Below are positions 11,701 through 26,200 of a stretch of 64,000 nt of DNA, piece by piece (positions within the stretch are counted from its first letter, which is position 1; each line of letters begins with the position of its first letter). The translations under genes and the position numbers were made by a program. The DNA comes from Gymnogyps californianus (taxonomy: Eukaryota > Chordata > Aves > Accipitriformes > Cathartidae): NCBI RefSeq assembly GCF_018139145.2, contig NC_059500.1, forward strand, positions 43,385,175 through 43,449,174, read 5' to 3'. The notes under the pieces were generated by a model. That model did not search any database. It had not been told where the DNA came from and saw nothing but the letters and a program-made list of their open reading frames with translations.

Positions 11701-14700
11701 GTTAGGCAGAGGTCAGAAAACTCTCCATACAGGTGACCAAGCAGTCACTAGGCTATAATAACATAGCTGTTTTAATGACTGAGATGGATTATAATGGTCA
11801 CCTATTAGGGTAAGGTCTGTCTCAGTGGGTCTGGAAGACTGTACTGTTCCTTGATTATCCTCTTTTGCTAACACTGATTAATAGTGGCCTTGGGAAGTTT
11901 TATAATGTTTGGCTTTATTAGTGTAGACATTCATGTGCATTTTTAAAAGAGAATGTGATACTGCAGTGTTTGCAGTTCTATCATAAAAAGTTACAAGCTA
12001 TTTTGAAAAGCTGTTTTGAAAATATATAGCAGTGATTGTGTATCTTCTGATAAACGTTTTTGTGGGAATATTTTTTTTTTCCACACTGTTTTAAATATTT
12101 GTGGTTAAAGTAATTTTGGAACAGACTGGATAAAACCATGCCAATCCGAAATTATCTGTGCTAAAATAATTTTATGTTAACTTGTTTCTCAATATGTCAC
12201 TATTATAATAAAAAAATCCAACATCTTGGATAATACCAGTTAAAAGCATAGAGAAAAAAGTTAGGACCAAATTCCAGTTGATGTAAAAAACTGTATGTTG
12301 GGCTACACAGGAAAATTACATACCAAAATCTTCATGTATTAGAGCATGCGTGATTTGTAGTAGTGGTTTGGGAATTTATGAGTAAATATTCAGGAAGTAA
12401 GAGAAAAAATCATTAGTTCATATTAATTAAGGCATAAAATTCAGGAGAAAATTTCAAAATTTGTTAACTTTTACACAATTCAGCAGCCATATGCACTAAA
12501 CTCACTCCTTCTGTTCAGAGCCTCATGAAAATAAGCGTAGTGTGTATTATTGTAAGTTTTGAAATGCTAACTAAAAAGATAAAAAAAGAGGGTGAAGGGT
12601 GTTATTAGAAGTCTTACAGGAGTTTGTGGGCTTGTACTGTACAACACTGTACAGTCGTATCACTAGAAGTTGTCTCCTGTGTCCGGTCCGTGTGTCGTGT
12701 CCCCTTCCCTTCCCCCCGCCCTGAAGTGGAGTAGAAATACACATAGCAATCTATTCATCGTGTCCTCTTGCTGATTGTTAGATTGTTGTTCAGTATGTGC
12801 ATGGGTAATAGGGCTAATCTTATCCTCACACTGATTTGCAGCCAAATAGCAAGGTCTATATACTTAACGAAGCAAAAATGAAGTTTATCTGTGATTCTCC
12901 GTAATGCCAAAAATAAAAGGAGTAGGCACGAGAAAGCAAGGGGGAAAAAAAAGGTTTTTTTACAAATGGCCTTCAGTTTTTATTCAAATAACATATTGCA
13001 AACTGATCCAAACTATGTATACAGGTCAAAGAAAACATACAGCTTGACAACACTTACAGCGTTTCCATTTGACTTTATTTTTGGTCTTGTGGTGTTTAAT
13101 CATATGGAAGTATGCTTCCTGGTTGGTATGCACAGGAAGTAGTTGGGGGAAGAACTCCTGGAAAAATGCAGCAGGTGTTGTCCTTGCACTGTTTCGCTAA
13201 ATCTTTTTTTAAAACTGAAAACAACAAATGCATCCAGTGCTCTATCCCACTCAGAAATATCCCCTCTGGAGCAAGGGGCTTTGTTGGCTTCTCTTAGTCT
13301 GCCGAGATTTGAAGCTTCTGTGGATGATCTGCTGCTCTAAAAGGAAGGGTAGTTTCTTGTTCCTGTACCTTGGCTTTACCGTGGTACAAAACATGAATAA
13401 GCACTTAGTAGATTTAAAACATAGATTTATTGAACTATGTTTCATTAATTTCCAGTATATTCAGAACTACCCTCAGACAACTTAGATTTAGTAACTATAT
13501 GAAAGGTATTTAATATATCCATAAAACCTCACATTTACAGTCAACCTGCCTAAACAGGATCTTACTGAATATATAAACTATCTTAATAAACCTCCCGAAA
13601 CAAAAAGACATAGTTGCAAGTATATGGGCTTTTTCTGGTAAAGCGTGCTCAAATTTTAGATAAAATTGGGCTATAGATGGGTTAGAATATATGTGAAGAT
13701 TATAATGATTTCTTTTTTTCATGTCTTTGAAAGATAGTTTAGAAGTGTAGGATTTTTTTGTTTTATTAGGCTGTGTTTGAGGAGATTGTAATCTCCCAGG
13801 GAAGTGCTCGAAGCCCCTCATTTCTAAGGTTCAAATAAATGAAGAGTTGGAAAACATATTGCAACAACAATCTTCAACAGAGACGTAGATAAATTTCTTA
13901 TGCTTCCTAATTTTCTCTTTCAAGTTTGGTGATAAATAAAGAGTGAGGTTTTATACTGTAATAGTATATCACAGCAGGCTCATGTCAGTTACACATGCAT
14001 TTACTATGCAGATTTCTATTTTCCCTATTCCTCAGCTGCACACACCTTTGGAAGCTGGAGTGTTTATAGGTAGTATGGGGACTAACACAAACTGTTCAAC
14101 AAGTTTGGGCAGCACCTTGCAAGAACTGGGAAGGCTACAGCGGCAGAGGGTGAGAATGCAAGAGGAAATACTTGGAGTAATGGAAAATATGTGAAACAAT
14201 GGAAAGGAATAATAGAGGGGAAAAGCAGAGGTTGCAAAAATATGATAATTGCAATTTGTGTTAGAGCAGCATGTGATCCAGTATATAACACTACTTAGTT
14301 TTTTCTCTTCAGTGATTTAAAAAGACTTCTGTATTAAAAATGTTTCTTTTTGTAAGTCGATCTAAAAGGTGATCACACTAACTTCATCAATATTTATGTA
14401 CAGTTCATTTATGTCAGTTGTAGAGTTCAATAGCCATTTATTCCTAATAGTGTTCTCAAAAGGATAATAAAAAATAAAGGAAATATTATCAGATACAGAA
14501 TATAGTTCTCAGCTTTCCTTCATTTTTTTTTTTAGTTTGTTTGTTTTGTTTCAGCATTCAGGGTCTCCTAGTTCTTCTGCAAGACCTTTCATGATCTGCT
14601 TTCCACCTGTCAAGGTGTTGCTATTGTTTGTTTCTTTTTTGTTGATAGCAGACTTCTTCATGTGTCTCCAGAGACTTTAAAACAAGGACGGTTAGCCTGT

Positions 14701-17700
14701 ACATAGTTCAGGAATCAGGCCATTTCTCTCATTTTTCTCATGCTGCCAGAAGATATCCTTCCACAGTAAGGAAGGATTCTGTTCAGAAAATAATTCTGCA
14801 CCTGCCTCCAGAATTAGTTGATTCCAAACTGGGCTGTTCTAACAGGTTCCTCTGTCTCATTTCATCTGCTGAATTACCAAAAGTCAAGTAGGAATTGCTT
14901 TAGGTTTTCTTTTATTTTTCTTTTTTTTTCCCTATCTCCTCATCAAAACCATGAATTCAATCTAGCCCTTCTGCCCTTCCATGAGGGATTTCATTCCAAT
15001 GAGGAATTTATACCTGGTTTTATTCTTCCACTGATGTTTCAGAATATTAAATCTCAGGAAAAAACCCCACAGCATTTCAGACAATTTAATTTAGGATTGT
15101 AAAACTGTTGCAGTTTTTTAGTGTTGTGTTCAGAAGTTGCTTAGATCATACCTAATATGCTAAATAAGCTTATCTTTGTGTTATTATGTTCAGCTGTGCA
15201 GGCTTAATGTCTGCCTTCAGTTGGATTAACAAGTAACAAATAACTGGAACTGTAAAAAAAAAGTCTTCGCAGTTTATTTGTCCAGTCTGGAGATTTGTTT
15301 AAATGCTTACTGTACAGAAAGACTAATACATTTGTTACTGATATTTAGCGACTGTGATAAGCACTAAGATGCATAGCATTTTTTTCCAATTTCTGAAATT
15401 GCGATACAATGCAACAAACACTAAAGGAGTGATATTCTGTTATGCATCCTCTGTTTTTTCACTTACTTTACATTTAACTTAATTTCAGTTACTGCATCGT
15501 AATGGCTATGTATTTCCAAGTGCAAAACCCTGCAATTTTCATCATGAATCTGAAAACAAGGAAGTATTTGAATGAAATGTTATGAAGATGGTTTGAAATA
15601 AAACATTGCTTTAAATGGTCACTGCTTGGAGAAGAAAAAAACCTTTTATCTCTTCTGGGGAGTCTAAATTCAATAGTAAAGAAACAACAAGCACTTCCAG
15701 TTTCAACAACAGAGCGTGTTCAGCCAAGAAATGTAATGGAGGAAACCAAAAGTAGCAATATTTGTGCCAGTGGATCCTGTCCCATTTATGTGACTTTTGT
15801 ACATATGCACACACACCCCTTTTTACTGAGCTTTATTGTTTTAAGTACTTAAAGGAAAAGCTGTAAATAGAGAAACTACGTGGTGGTTTTGTTGTTACTT
15901 TCTCATTAAACAGAACTATTGGCCGGGATATTACACGATGGACCTTTTTTTCCCTTCCATTTGAAGAAGTTAACATGACTAGCACAGTTTAAAATTTACA
16001 CCGTTTTTCCTGCAAGTGAGCTAATTCTGTAGCAGCATGTGTAGCAGTACTTATAAAATGGTGACGTTGTGTTGAACATGTTTTTATACTTCTGCTGTAT
16101 ACATTCTTGAGTCCTATTAGTTCTAGTTACTTCTGTTTTCAAAGATTTGCAGTGGATGAACAATACTTCTGCAACTTCATAGGTTTGGGGAAATGGGTCT
16201 GTTGGCCTTTTTGATAACTGCTTGGTGAAAACATTTAGATACCCTTCTTTTTCCTGGTTGGATAGTCTGTTTGGAGTGATTTGTTGTAGGATCAGATTAC
16301 TTTGATGTAACGTTACTGTGTTACAGACCATTAACAAACTTAATTTTTCTCAGATCATTTGTCTAATTTCAGAATCTTGATGGGATAAAGATAGCTTTGT
16401 GTTTGCTGCCTGTACTTGGGGCAGTGGTACCATTATATCATATTTCATTATCACTCTATTTCTGCAGCATATTTTTAATGCTGCTTTTAAAATGTGTTTT
16501 TAACAAGTAGAAGAATAGATTTGAATTCCCAAGTTCTCTGTTGTTCAGGAAAAATCAGTTATATCCTAGGTGTTTCTTCCTTTAGATAATTTGCAGATAT
16601 TGGAAAAAAATCAGGTTTTTAAAAAGCTCCATGCCTTTGTATGCTGCAAAGCCCCTCTCCACTAATTTATTAAGAAATTTTCTTAAACAATCCTCATGGA
16701 TCATGAGACCAATTTGAGACTGTCATCTGGTAATTCTCAGAACAGCCCCATTTACCCTCCTGCCCCAAATGTCTTCCTGGTTGCCTGCCTTCCTGAGGGT
16801 CTCTAATGCTTCACGGTTATACTTTGCTTTGTTTTCCGTTTCCCTTTTTTTTGATTCACATGTGATTGCAATTTGTCCATCAGAACCTTCCCGCTGGGCC
16901 TGGGTGGAATTCACAAGGTCCTCTGTGGGGCTGTTCAGGCAATATAATGTCAGCTGTAGAGCCCCTAACCCACTGAGAACTCTATGGGAACCATAATTTA
17001 TGTGGAAACTCTTTATTTCCGGAAAAGAAATCTTTCCTTCCCAATCTTACCTAATGCATTTGAGTTTTATGCCTGAAAGTTCTTGGGGTGTGCATTCCTG
17101 AATGGATTGTCCTAACTCCTTTAGACAGGAGGGACTGGAGGAGTTGAAATGGATTTGTTTTTCTTAGTGAGCAGAAGCAAGAAGGCAACCCATGGGAATC
17201 CTAGGAAATTTTAGTTATTTCTTTTCCTGTTTTTCACAAGAAGTTTTGTATTCTGGCTGCATAAACTAGCTGAGTACGTTTTTGACAAAGGAGAACAAAA
17301 GACAACTCATTAACTCTGAGTTGTATGAACTGTTTACTGAATGTTTACCAGAAAAGAAATGTTGATATAATTAGATCATTTCTTCTGAAACCTTCAATAT
17401 CTCCCAAAGAACCATCTGTCAGATTACAGTTGAAAAAAATTTTTAAAAGGAAGTTTTGTGTGACTTTTCATATGTTTTGATGAAGCTAGTGGAAAGTTTT
17501 TCAGCCTTAATTATAATGAAATTACTGTCTTTGTCTGGTTCTTTATTTAATTCTGTTCTGCACCTTTCCTGGTTGTTTTGGTTGGGTTTTGTGGTTTGAG
17601 TTTTTTTCTGCCCCTTGTCCAGGCTAGCAAATTTATTTTGTGTTACTTGTAATTAAGTTTGGAGGGAGGATGGGGGGAAAACCTTTGTCAATCACAGATT

Positions 17701-20700
17701 AATCTAAAAGGAATTCAAATGGAAATGCACCTAATTATATATAATGCTAGCCTGAACTGGCACATTTTTGTGCTCGAAATTCTCAAGCAGCTCTTTTAAA
17801 GCCATCTCTTTTCTGCCTTCCCACCCCTACCCGCCCGCCCGCCCCCCAGCTTTCTCTTTCCTTAAAGCATAAACCTTCTGTTAAACTTGTTGTGTCCTCA
17901 CTTTAAAGTGTTATTGGTGTAAAGTCCAGGCTTGACATGCATGCAAGAACATCCAAACTCAGAAGGTGAAATACACCCTGTTCTCTGAAAATTATTTTTC
18001 TCTTCTGATAATCTTGCTGATTATCTAGCTCGGAACCAGAAAATAGTTCATTGGGAGCACTTTCCTTACTGGGTTCCAGGGAAGTAGGGAAGAGTTGAGC
18101 TCCTTGAATGGGACTTTTTAATGGAGCTTCTCCATAATGTTGTATACAGTTTAGGATAGCAAAACTGCTTTGCTTTGTTTACATTTCTCATTTTGATTGC
18201 ATCTCCTATGTAAGAGTTCTTCAAAGTGAGTAGATGAGTTATGTAGGAGCATAAAAATATCGGTGGAATAAACTGAGAAGTATTGAAGGAGTTATGTAAG
18301 GAAGTCCAAATTGATGTTATTTCCTTTAGCTTCCCTCTGAGAATATGTGTCCTTGCTTACTATGTATGAAGAAGTTGTGGCTGTTTGAAAACTTAGTTCT
18401 GTAAATTTTTCTTTATCTATTTGCAGTTTTGTCTTCTGAAGTAGTGAAGTGCCTTCCTGTTTCTTTCTTTCTGCCTATGTTTAATGCTTCTCCAAATGCA
18501 TTGGATAAGCAGTATTGTAAAGCCTTGCTATGCTAGTGACACTACAATAATTCCAAGTTATTTCATTTTTGGTTTCCATTAAAACAGAAAATTATGTGTA
18601 GCTCTGGGAGTTGTTAGCCTTTGGTCATCTGCCTTTCTTTGAGGGAAAAAAAGTAATTGAAACAGACCAGAATGAAGAAAACTCCCTATGCATGCTGTTT
18701 CTAATTGTTCTCATGGTGAAATAACTTAAAATATGTAGTAAAGGAATAGATCACTTAATTCATTATTTTAATTTAAATTCAACTGCTAATGATACTGAAA
18801 ACTGAAGCTTAGATATAATTATCTCAGAGCACTGTATATGTCCTCTGCCAATGATTTTAAACTGCATGTGACTAAAGATGTGAGGTTGTAGAAATAACTC
18901 TTGTCCACAAACTTGCAGACAAATAATGTTTAAAAATATTTGATATGGGAGACCTTGAAATATGTGAAAAATGTTGAGTTCAGTATTCTCTTAAGAAGAT
19001 GCCATCCATGAAGCTGTAATTTTTTTTAGTGGTTATAAATTCTTACTACCATATTGTAGCCATGCAGAATACAACTGATGTGTAATTTGAATGAATTTAC
19101 TTTATTTTGAAATAATGTTCAGTATTTACGGTTCCAATAAGCTGGAGGCTGAATTTACATCTGGTCCTCATAGCTGTACTAAGCGCATTACAGTCAACAT
19201 ATATGGACATAGCATGTTCATTTCCCAGATTTTTTTTCTAACAATAAGATTTTCTCCTTATTTGCATATAATATTTGATGTCTGTTGATTTGCTATTTCT
19301 GAGCCCAGTGGCTCTTGTCCTTTTAATTTATGGATCCAACAGTAGTGATGATTTCTATTGTCAACATTTTTTTACTTTCTCTTGCTTTAGATAATGCTGA
19401 GAAGCAAAACCCACACTACGGTATGCTTATTCTCTTCTAGCTCTAAAAATAAATACCATGTTTTATAACAAAGCAGGTATATTTTTATCTGTTTACTATT
19501 TAAATTATACTTAACACTTTTCTTACTCTTTCAGAAGTTAATACAACTGTTTTAACAAGGACTTAGTTTCATATATTTTACTTTTTTCTACATAATACAT
19601 GTTTTTTCTAGGAAAAAAATCCTTTTTACATCTTTAAAATGTTTTGTCTCTGTGGTGCAATATTGTGCTGAAGTCATGTTGAAGGAATACACCCTTTTTG
19701 TATTTTCTTAGTGTTTGTTTTTTCTTAGTATTCCATCCAGGATGAGGCTAAAAATCTGTTTTCCGCTATAACTTTACATTTCACCCTGATTTAATTATTT
19801 CATAAAGTTATCCAGAATCCATTTTTGTGGATTGCAGTATCTACCTTTTGATGACCTAATATGAAATCAAGCATAAATATTAACTGTGTTGAAGACCAGC
19901 CTCTTAATTGGCATGTATTTCATACCCAGCAGAATTTAGATAGATCAATAGCAGCGTAGATCCCCTTTAATGGAAAGATTTACTTGGTATATAATGACCT
20001 CTCTTTAACTTTTAGCTTCAGATACATGGTAGATATTTCATACCTCCAGAATGGCCGTGAATACTTAAAATCCATTTGACAGAAGAGATTTTGAATTTGT
20101 ACGATTCATATGTCTACCGTTTACTGGCCTGGAGTAATATTCATCAAAAGGTGGTGCTTGTTTGACGATGTAAGGCAAGGTTTTGAGTAAAGGGCTGGTG
20201 AAGGTTGGAAAATCCTGACAAATCTGCAGTTGTTTCAGTGAATCTACACTGATTCATATCAGTTGGACTCCGCATTCAACAATTACAGGTTACTATTCGT
20301 AAGATAACTTGGTACTTCAGCAAGTTTTGGAAGGAATGCATTTTTATTTTCTAAAATACTGGACTTCAGCACAAGTGAGAGTATTTTTATTTAATTGCCC
20401 AAAGAAATGTAAATAGAATTACAACTTCTTATTGAAAAGAAATACTTTTCACTTTAAAATGTATTTTTCTACTTAGCATTTTACTTTCATTGTCAGAATG
20501 TGTGTTGTACTAATGATGTTTCCTACATAACAGATGTGGTAATGCATATAAACAGTATAGCTCTATTTCTTCCAGCCAAACCAGCGTCCCATGTAATTGG
20601 TAATGTGATGAAAGAAATCACTGTTGCCACCAAAGGCTTGCTTTCTGGGAAGGTAGATCCAGGGTTAATTTTACTTACATTTTGCAGTTTTATTATGGGG

Positions 20701-22085
20701 CTAGTATGCCCTGTCTTGAAATATGTTCGGAACTCACAAGTAGGGCTATCTGATAAGGAGAGAAACAGTGTCAGAAAAATGAGACTAGGGTGCAGAGAAT
20801 CCTCAACTCATCCAGCAGTGTCTACATTTTGGAGATGTTTTCAGCTGTATTTTAGTAAGATAGACATACATGGTCAAATCTAAATACTGCTGAATGGTTA
20901 CAGAAAGCCACAAATCACTTAATCTCCCTCTTTCTTTATTGTATAATGTACCATAAAAGGTGTTATGGCATATGTAGGGGCAGGATCTGTTTCAGTTGCA
21001 GAATTTTTCAAGAGATCCCAGTAACTATGATGAACACCTCTACTTCATTTCCTTCAATAAATAATGTCTGGAAGAGAGATTTAGAATTCTTAAGACTCAT
21101 ACTGATTAAAAAAAAAGGAAAAAGTTTGTTTTAAATAAGTATATTTTGCTTCTAACCAAAACCGTTCTCTTGAACTATAACTTACGCTGTAATCTTCTAA
21201 TACAACAAACGCAATAGATCTCTATTTAAAGATTTCAGTTTTTCAAAGATAAGTGTTCAGATTTTAGAAGTGGAATAAATACATAACTGTTGTTCTTTGT
21301 TTAGTGAAGTAGGAGCAGTACTGGCATAACAACGTTGTGCCAACAACAATTGGCACTTAAAAAATTGCAAGCACAGTAACTGAGATTGATTTATACAGCA
21401 GGTCTTTAGCCTTGATCAGCTTTAGAAAGAGAGTTTATGTTATGCATGCAAAAAAGGATGTGTGATAAATCTCTTTGTTCAGATATTATGGTAGTTTAGA
21501 TGTTGGAAATCAGAACACCTATGGAATTCGGCTAAGGATTGTGCATTTTTCATACATTTCAGTCTGTACTAAAACACTGTAAAATATTTTACACTGTAAG
21601 CAGCCCAAGTACATTTCTAGGAGAAATCTGTGGGTTTTTTCTATTGCCATTTGGAGGCAGCATTTCTAACAGGTATCTCATGAGCAAAACCAAATGAAGT
21701 ATATGGACACCACAGAAGTTTCTTAGTGTTTGGCTCATTAATGTTCCATACAGCCATTTTTGCATCTTTCTTTCTCCATTGTCATTGGGTGGGCAAGAAT
21801 TGCTGCAGTGGAGGTGGCCGCGGGGGCTCGCAGCACACCAGATATTCCTGGTTACCTGCTCCTCCCATAATTTTCCACAGTGAAACAGAGTTTGGAGTGC
21901 TTTGTGCTGTTGGCCACCTCTACTTGCAAACCACGTACCTGTGGTCTCCTGTCTGCTTGATTTTCCTTGCGGAGAATCTAACTCAGGAGTATATATAGTC
22001 CCCTGAGTGATAAATCTAAATGACCTAAATTAGCTACAAACTTATGAACGTTTATTGTAATGTGCTTCTCTAGAGAAATAAATCT
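8752..22085 (+). other. GNAQ intron 2, no gene seen
   Basis: AT-rich intronic sequence without recognisable exons or recent transposons. An AT-rich simple repeat occupies 10772-10821. Small GC-rich patches occur at about 12661-12722 and 17821-17850, the latter with CCCG repeats. A stretch at about 21790-21960 is richer in GC and CpG than its surroundings. The 127-codon frame at 20500-20883 was examined and shows no domain, splice context or coding bias, so it is not called. Confidence 0.7.
10772..10821. repeat. AT-rich microsatellite
   Basis: Imperfect (TA)n runs broken by TTT and CATT, about 50 bp. It is likely polymorphic in length. Confidence 0.85.
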
Positions 22086-22290
22086 AGCACCTTGAAAATT
22101 GCAGTAGTCCACCTTTTTCTCAAGAGGCCAAAAATCACCCAGAAGGCTTTTCCCGTTTCTCATTCCTGGGCCGAGTAATTGAGAAAATGATAACTAACAA
22201 TCTCCATTAACACATGTCATCTGTGAACATCTCAAATGCCCCACAGTCAGGGTTCAAACTAGGGCAGAGCTCACAGATGAGCTCAGGGGC
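22086..22290 (+). mobile_element. Ancient L2/CR1-superfamily LINE fragment (reverse transcriptase, broken)
   Basis: Two plus-strand frames carry a degraded match to the N-terminal reverse transcriptase region of L2-type LINEs. From 22086 the frame reads TLKIAVVHLFLKRP, like the family's AVV-PLLKKP motif. After a frameshift, the frame from 22163 reads FLGRVIEKMI, like the FLSKVIEKVV motif, then has a stop at 22208. About 11 codons later it reads QSGFKLGQSS, like QSGFRPGHST. The order and spacing of the three motifs match the family as I know it, which makes chance unlikely. The catalytic [FY]xDD box and both ends of the element are missing. It is far older than the CR1 at 43 kb. This is inferred from motif memory, without an alignment. 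Confidence 0.6.
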
Positions 22291-23204
22291 GGGAGGTCCA
22301 GATACAAGCCAAGTCTCCATTCTAATACAACCTTTTTTTTTCCCCCCTCCCTTTTTCCTTTTTTTTTTGGTAACTTTTAAGAGCAGACCTAGTTTCCAAA
22401 GTGAATTAGGCTGATCTGAATGCAGGACTATTTACTGAATGAGTATGTCTACACTTCACATAATTCCAGTTAATTCTCCTGAGTGTTTATGTGTTTACAT
22501 ATGGAGAAGCCATTGGTTTTGGTAGTGGGTGGCACCTAAAATGTGCTGTAATACTGAAAGAGATTTTCTAAAGTGGAAGAAAAGTATAGGAACCACTTAG
22601 TTTATTCTTAAAATAGATTTATTAAAAATTATGGTGCAGTACTATATTTCTCACTGCTCACAAAAATGTGAACAGAAATAAAAAATTAATAGAAAAATAA
22701 AATATGTTCCATAAGCAATAGCCTAAATTCATATAAAAATTAATCAGTGACTATAACTGCAACAAGCATTTAACTGGAGCTATAGCTGTGATATAAAACA
22801 GCCTGTATAATGTATCAGAGAGAAACTCAAAGCAGTTATTTAAAACCCAGTTCCTCAAGAACGGCATGATAAATGCATGCGGCTTTGGAATCCAGCAAAG
22901 CTTGTGAGTCAGTAAAAGCTCTCATACTGCCAAAGAATGAGCTCAATTTAAATCTCCATTTCTTATGCCCAGAAAAGAAAGTGGCTATTCCCATATAAGT
23001 CTCTTTTTTTTTTCCCTTTTCTCTTTTTAATGTGATAAACCTATCTTCAGGACCGTAAAAGCTAGCTGGCTTCCAAGCTTTCTGAAAGAACACAGAACAG
23101 TTTAACATCTTGAAAGGAAATAAAGGCTTATGGTCTGGCTCTTAAATTGTGTTCCAACAGAAAGTGAAAGAGTGTTAATTTTGCAGTGCAGTAACAAGTG
23201 AAGT

Positions 23205-23260
23205 GTTTTTTTTGTTTGTTTGTTTGGGGGTTTTTTGGATTTTTTTTGTTTGTTTGTTTC
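23205..23260. repeat. (TTTG)n / poly-T low-complexity tract
   Basis: Runs of TTTG separated by GGGGG and T6-T8 stretches. This is a simple-sequence tract with no sign of a retrotransposon body beside it. Confidence 0.8.
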
Positions 23261-26200
23261 TGAAAGGGGGGGCAAATTTATCAACCTATCCACAAGGCAC
23301 TCGGCAAACAAAACAGTTAAAAATTAAAGAGTGTTAATCAGAGCTATCCGTATACAATTATTCGTGTATATCTGGATAAGTTTTAAGTGCTTAATGTGGG
23401 ATAAAAATAAAGAAAGAAGTAATGGCTAGTAGAAGGTTGTCCTTAGGGTAAAAATAACAGGAGCATGGTATGGGTGAAAAATATGAACAATACTGATATG
23501 GATTCAGTGGTGAAAAGTACATGAACGATAAGTTCACGGGGTTTTTCCCCTACAGCTTTCAGTTTTGGTGCTTTGTTTAATAGTTCTGATTTCAGAAAAT
23601 TTCTGTCTGGCTCCAAAGTAGCCAGAAGGCTGTCTTCCTCCAGCAGCCTACCATTGCTTTAACACAGTTACATATGTTTTCTTGGTAATTTTTCATGGCT
23701 AAGTCTTCTTTTTGCCGGCTGAGTAGTATTAATGATAGCTTAGACATTAATCTCCAGGGTAACTGTGATACAGGCAGGGTGATCTATTCTGAATGCATGA
23801 TCACTAATTTCAGATTTTAATTAAAGACATGATTTTTTTCTATACAGATCAGAATAGTAAAGTCATAGATTCTAGGTACAAGACGGAGAATGCCCATTCA
23901 CCCCTTCTACCTGATATCAAGGAAAGCAATTTTTATCTCAAAGGTTGTTGCTTGGCTCTTTTTCCCCTTTCATTTTTTTTTTCCCAGTCATCCTCTTTAG
24001 ACTATAAATGCGCGTATTTCTGATAAATGAATAAATACAGTTCACTTTTAAGATCCTACTTCAAGTCACTGGAGCTGCTTTCTGTCTTTCTTTTGGCCTT
24101 TTGGAGATACTCTAGTGCACATGTTGAGAAGTGATGCACTTTGTAAGTGTCTTAGGTCCCCTTCCACACCATTTCCTCTATTTGCTGTTTTCTAACGTAG
24201 CTCCATGTTTTCATTTGCACTAAGAGTTTTGAATTATTTCCAGCTACACCATTTTAAAGTAGTGAAGCACATACGCTGTATCTGGCATTATTCTCAGTGT
24301 TAAGTCTTGCTCTTCTGCTTTTCCTTATGTCTGCTCTCTTCCTCTATGATCAGCACTTCCTGAAGCCTTGTTTTCTCTTCCAGAGTCACTGGTGCAGTAC
24401 TGACTTTGCTGATAATACAGATTGTACCAAAAAACCTAGCAAGCCTCATTCAGATAAATGGTGTCCAGAGCGAGTGATTTCCATGATGTGTGACTTCTGA
24501 AAATGAAAAATTAAGATCTGTACGAACACAGAAAGATCAGCCTGTTTTAAATTTGGAGAACAGTCCACAATATTGTAGCTTGAACAAAGAGTAAAAACTA
24601 TTTTGTTACCTGTAGTATACCTAACACAGTGACTTGTTGGAATTGGTGTAGATCTGAATTAACTTCCAGTAAAATATATTCCTATAGTAATTTTATTTAA
24701 AATGTTTCTGAAATGACTTTTAGGTCATACTGAGTTACTTGTTTCTCACTTAGTCGTATTTCTGTGTGTGACGTTAGCATGTGACTGTGTAACCAAATTG
24801 ATGATGCTTATGTCTTGAGGATCAGCTGACTGGAGTATTTATCATCTCTTTGGCAAGCAGCTTTGTGTTTTTTATTTAGAACTAAGTAAACCTGTTTGTT
24901 AAGTATAAAAAGTAAAGATGTCATGTGTGCAGCATCATCAAAGTTTTAAGTAAGTGTTAAGGTGGGAACAGTAATGGTGATGTTGCTTTTGTTTTAGAGT
25001 TGGTTTCAGCCTTCTTAGAAAGGTGATCTAAAGGTAATGAAAGCAGGGATGGGAAAAGGAAGATTTCTTCTCATTCATAAATTATCTTTTCATCTATCAG
25101 CCTGCTTCCTGGTTTCTTTTCTGCGGTTATTAACCTCACCAGGTTCTTCAGTTTCAGCTTTTCTTTTGCAGCCTGACTCAGACAACATACTTCAGGGATT
25201 ACCAAATATAGTCCACAGTCAAATACAATCCCCAGTATTCTGCAAAACCAATTCACAATTTAATTATGAAAGTGTAGAATGTATAGGCATGCCCAGCTTC
25301 TTCTGTTGTGTAGAAACTGTTAAGCATCTCCACCATCGTTATGTAGGTTATGAGGGGCAGCTGTCTCCTGCTTTGATGCCATTGGTGTCTGGCTCACAAG
25401 CTCATGGCAAGCTGCCACTATGACACTTGGATGAGTAATGAGTGTACTCCCAGAGTACTTGTTCTGCTTGTTGCTTGTTCCAACATCTTTATTTACTCAT
25501 GTTGGAAGGAAAGACCAGCATTAATCTGGGCAAGGCCTCTTGATGAAGAGAAAAGGGCTACTTACGCCATCTGTCTTCAGTTTTTTCGGGGGTATGAACC
25601 CCTAGCAGTCTTTAAGGTTCAGTAGTCAAGTTTCTGTGTTGGTATAGGTACTGTTGGTACATCACTTGAACATCTAATACTGAAACTGGACTTAATCTGT
25701 AATGAGGTGCTTAGAGGGTTATACGTTAAAACAGTCAATATGGTGGTGCCTTTACGATGAAAAATAATAATAAAAAATCTGTAGCCATATGGTTGGAGCT
25801 GTGCTCCGCAGTTATTTTTATTAAATAATAAATTCTTTACCTCACCCCCTGAATCTCTGGATAAAAGTGGGGAGACCAGTATAGCAGCATCAGTTTAAAT
25901 ATGCTTCTAAAATACTGTTCTAGGAATGTTTTTAATACTTCCCTTGGCTTCAGCGTATACAGCCTTCCGTTTAAAATTGTAATCCTAGGACAGTAGGAGA
26001 TGGCACTGCCCACAGGATATCGTCTTTAAAGATATCATTTACTTTCCCATCTCTTCCTTCTTATTGCCATCACTTTTTTTTTTTCTTTTTTTGTGGCACA
26101 TGCAACAGGAAAATGCACTCAGTAGCTGTACTTTGTTAACAAAAGTAGATTTGTTGTAAATTAAGGCCACTGAATTCACGGTAATCCTCACAGAAGGACT

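Noticed and set aside
20500..20883. 127-codon plus-strand open frame, among the longest outside the CR1
   Set aside because: No recognisable domain, AT-rich codon composition like the surrounding intron, no splice signals or promoter context. A frame this long is expected by chance in 64 kb.
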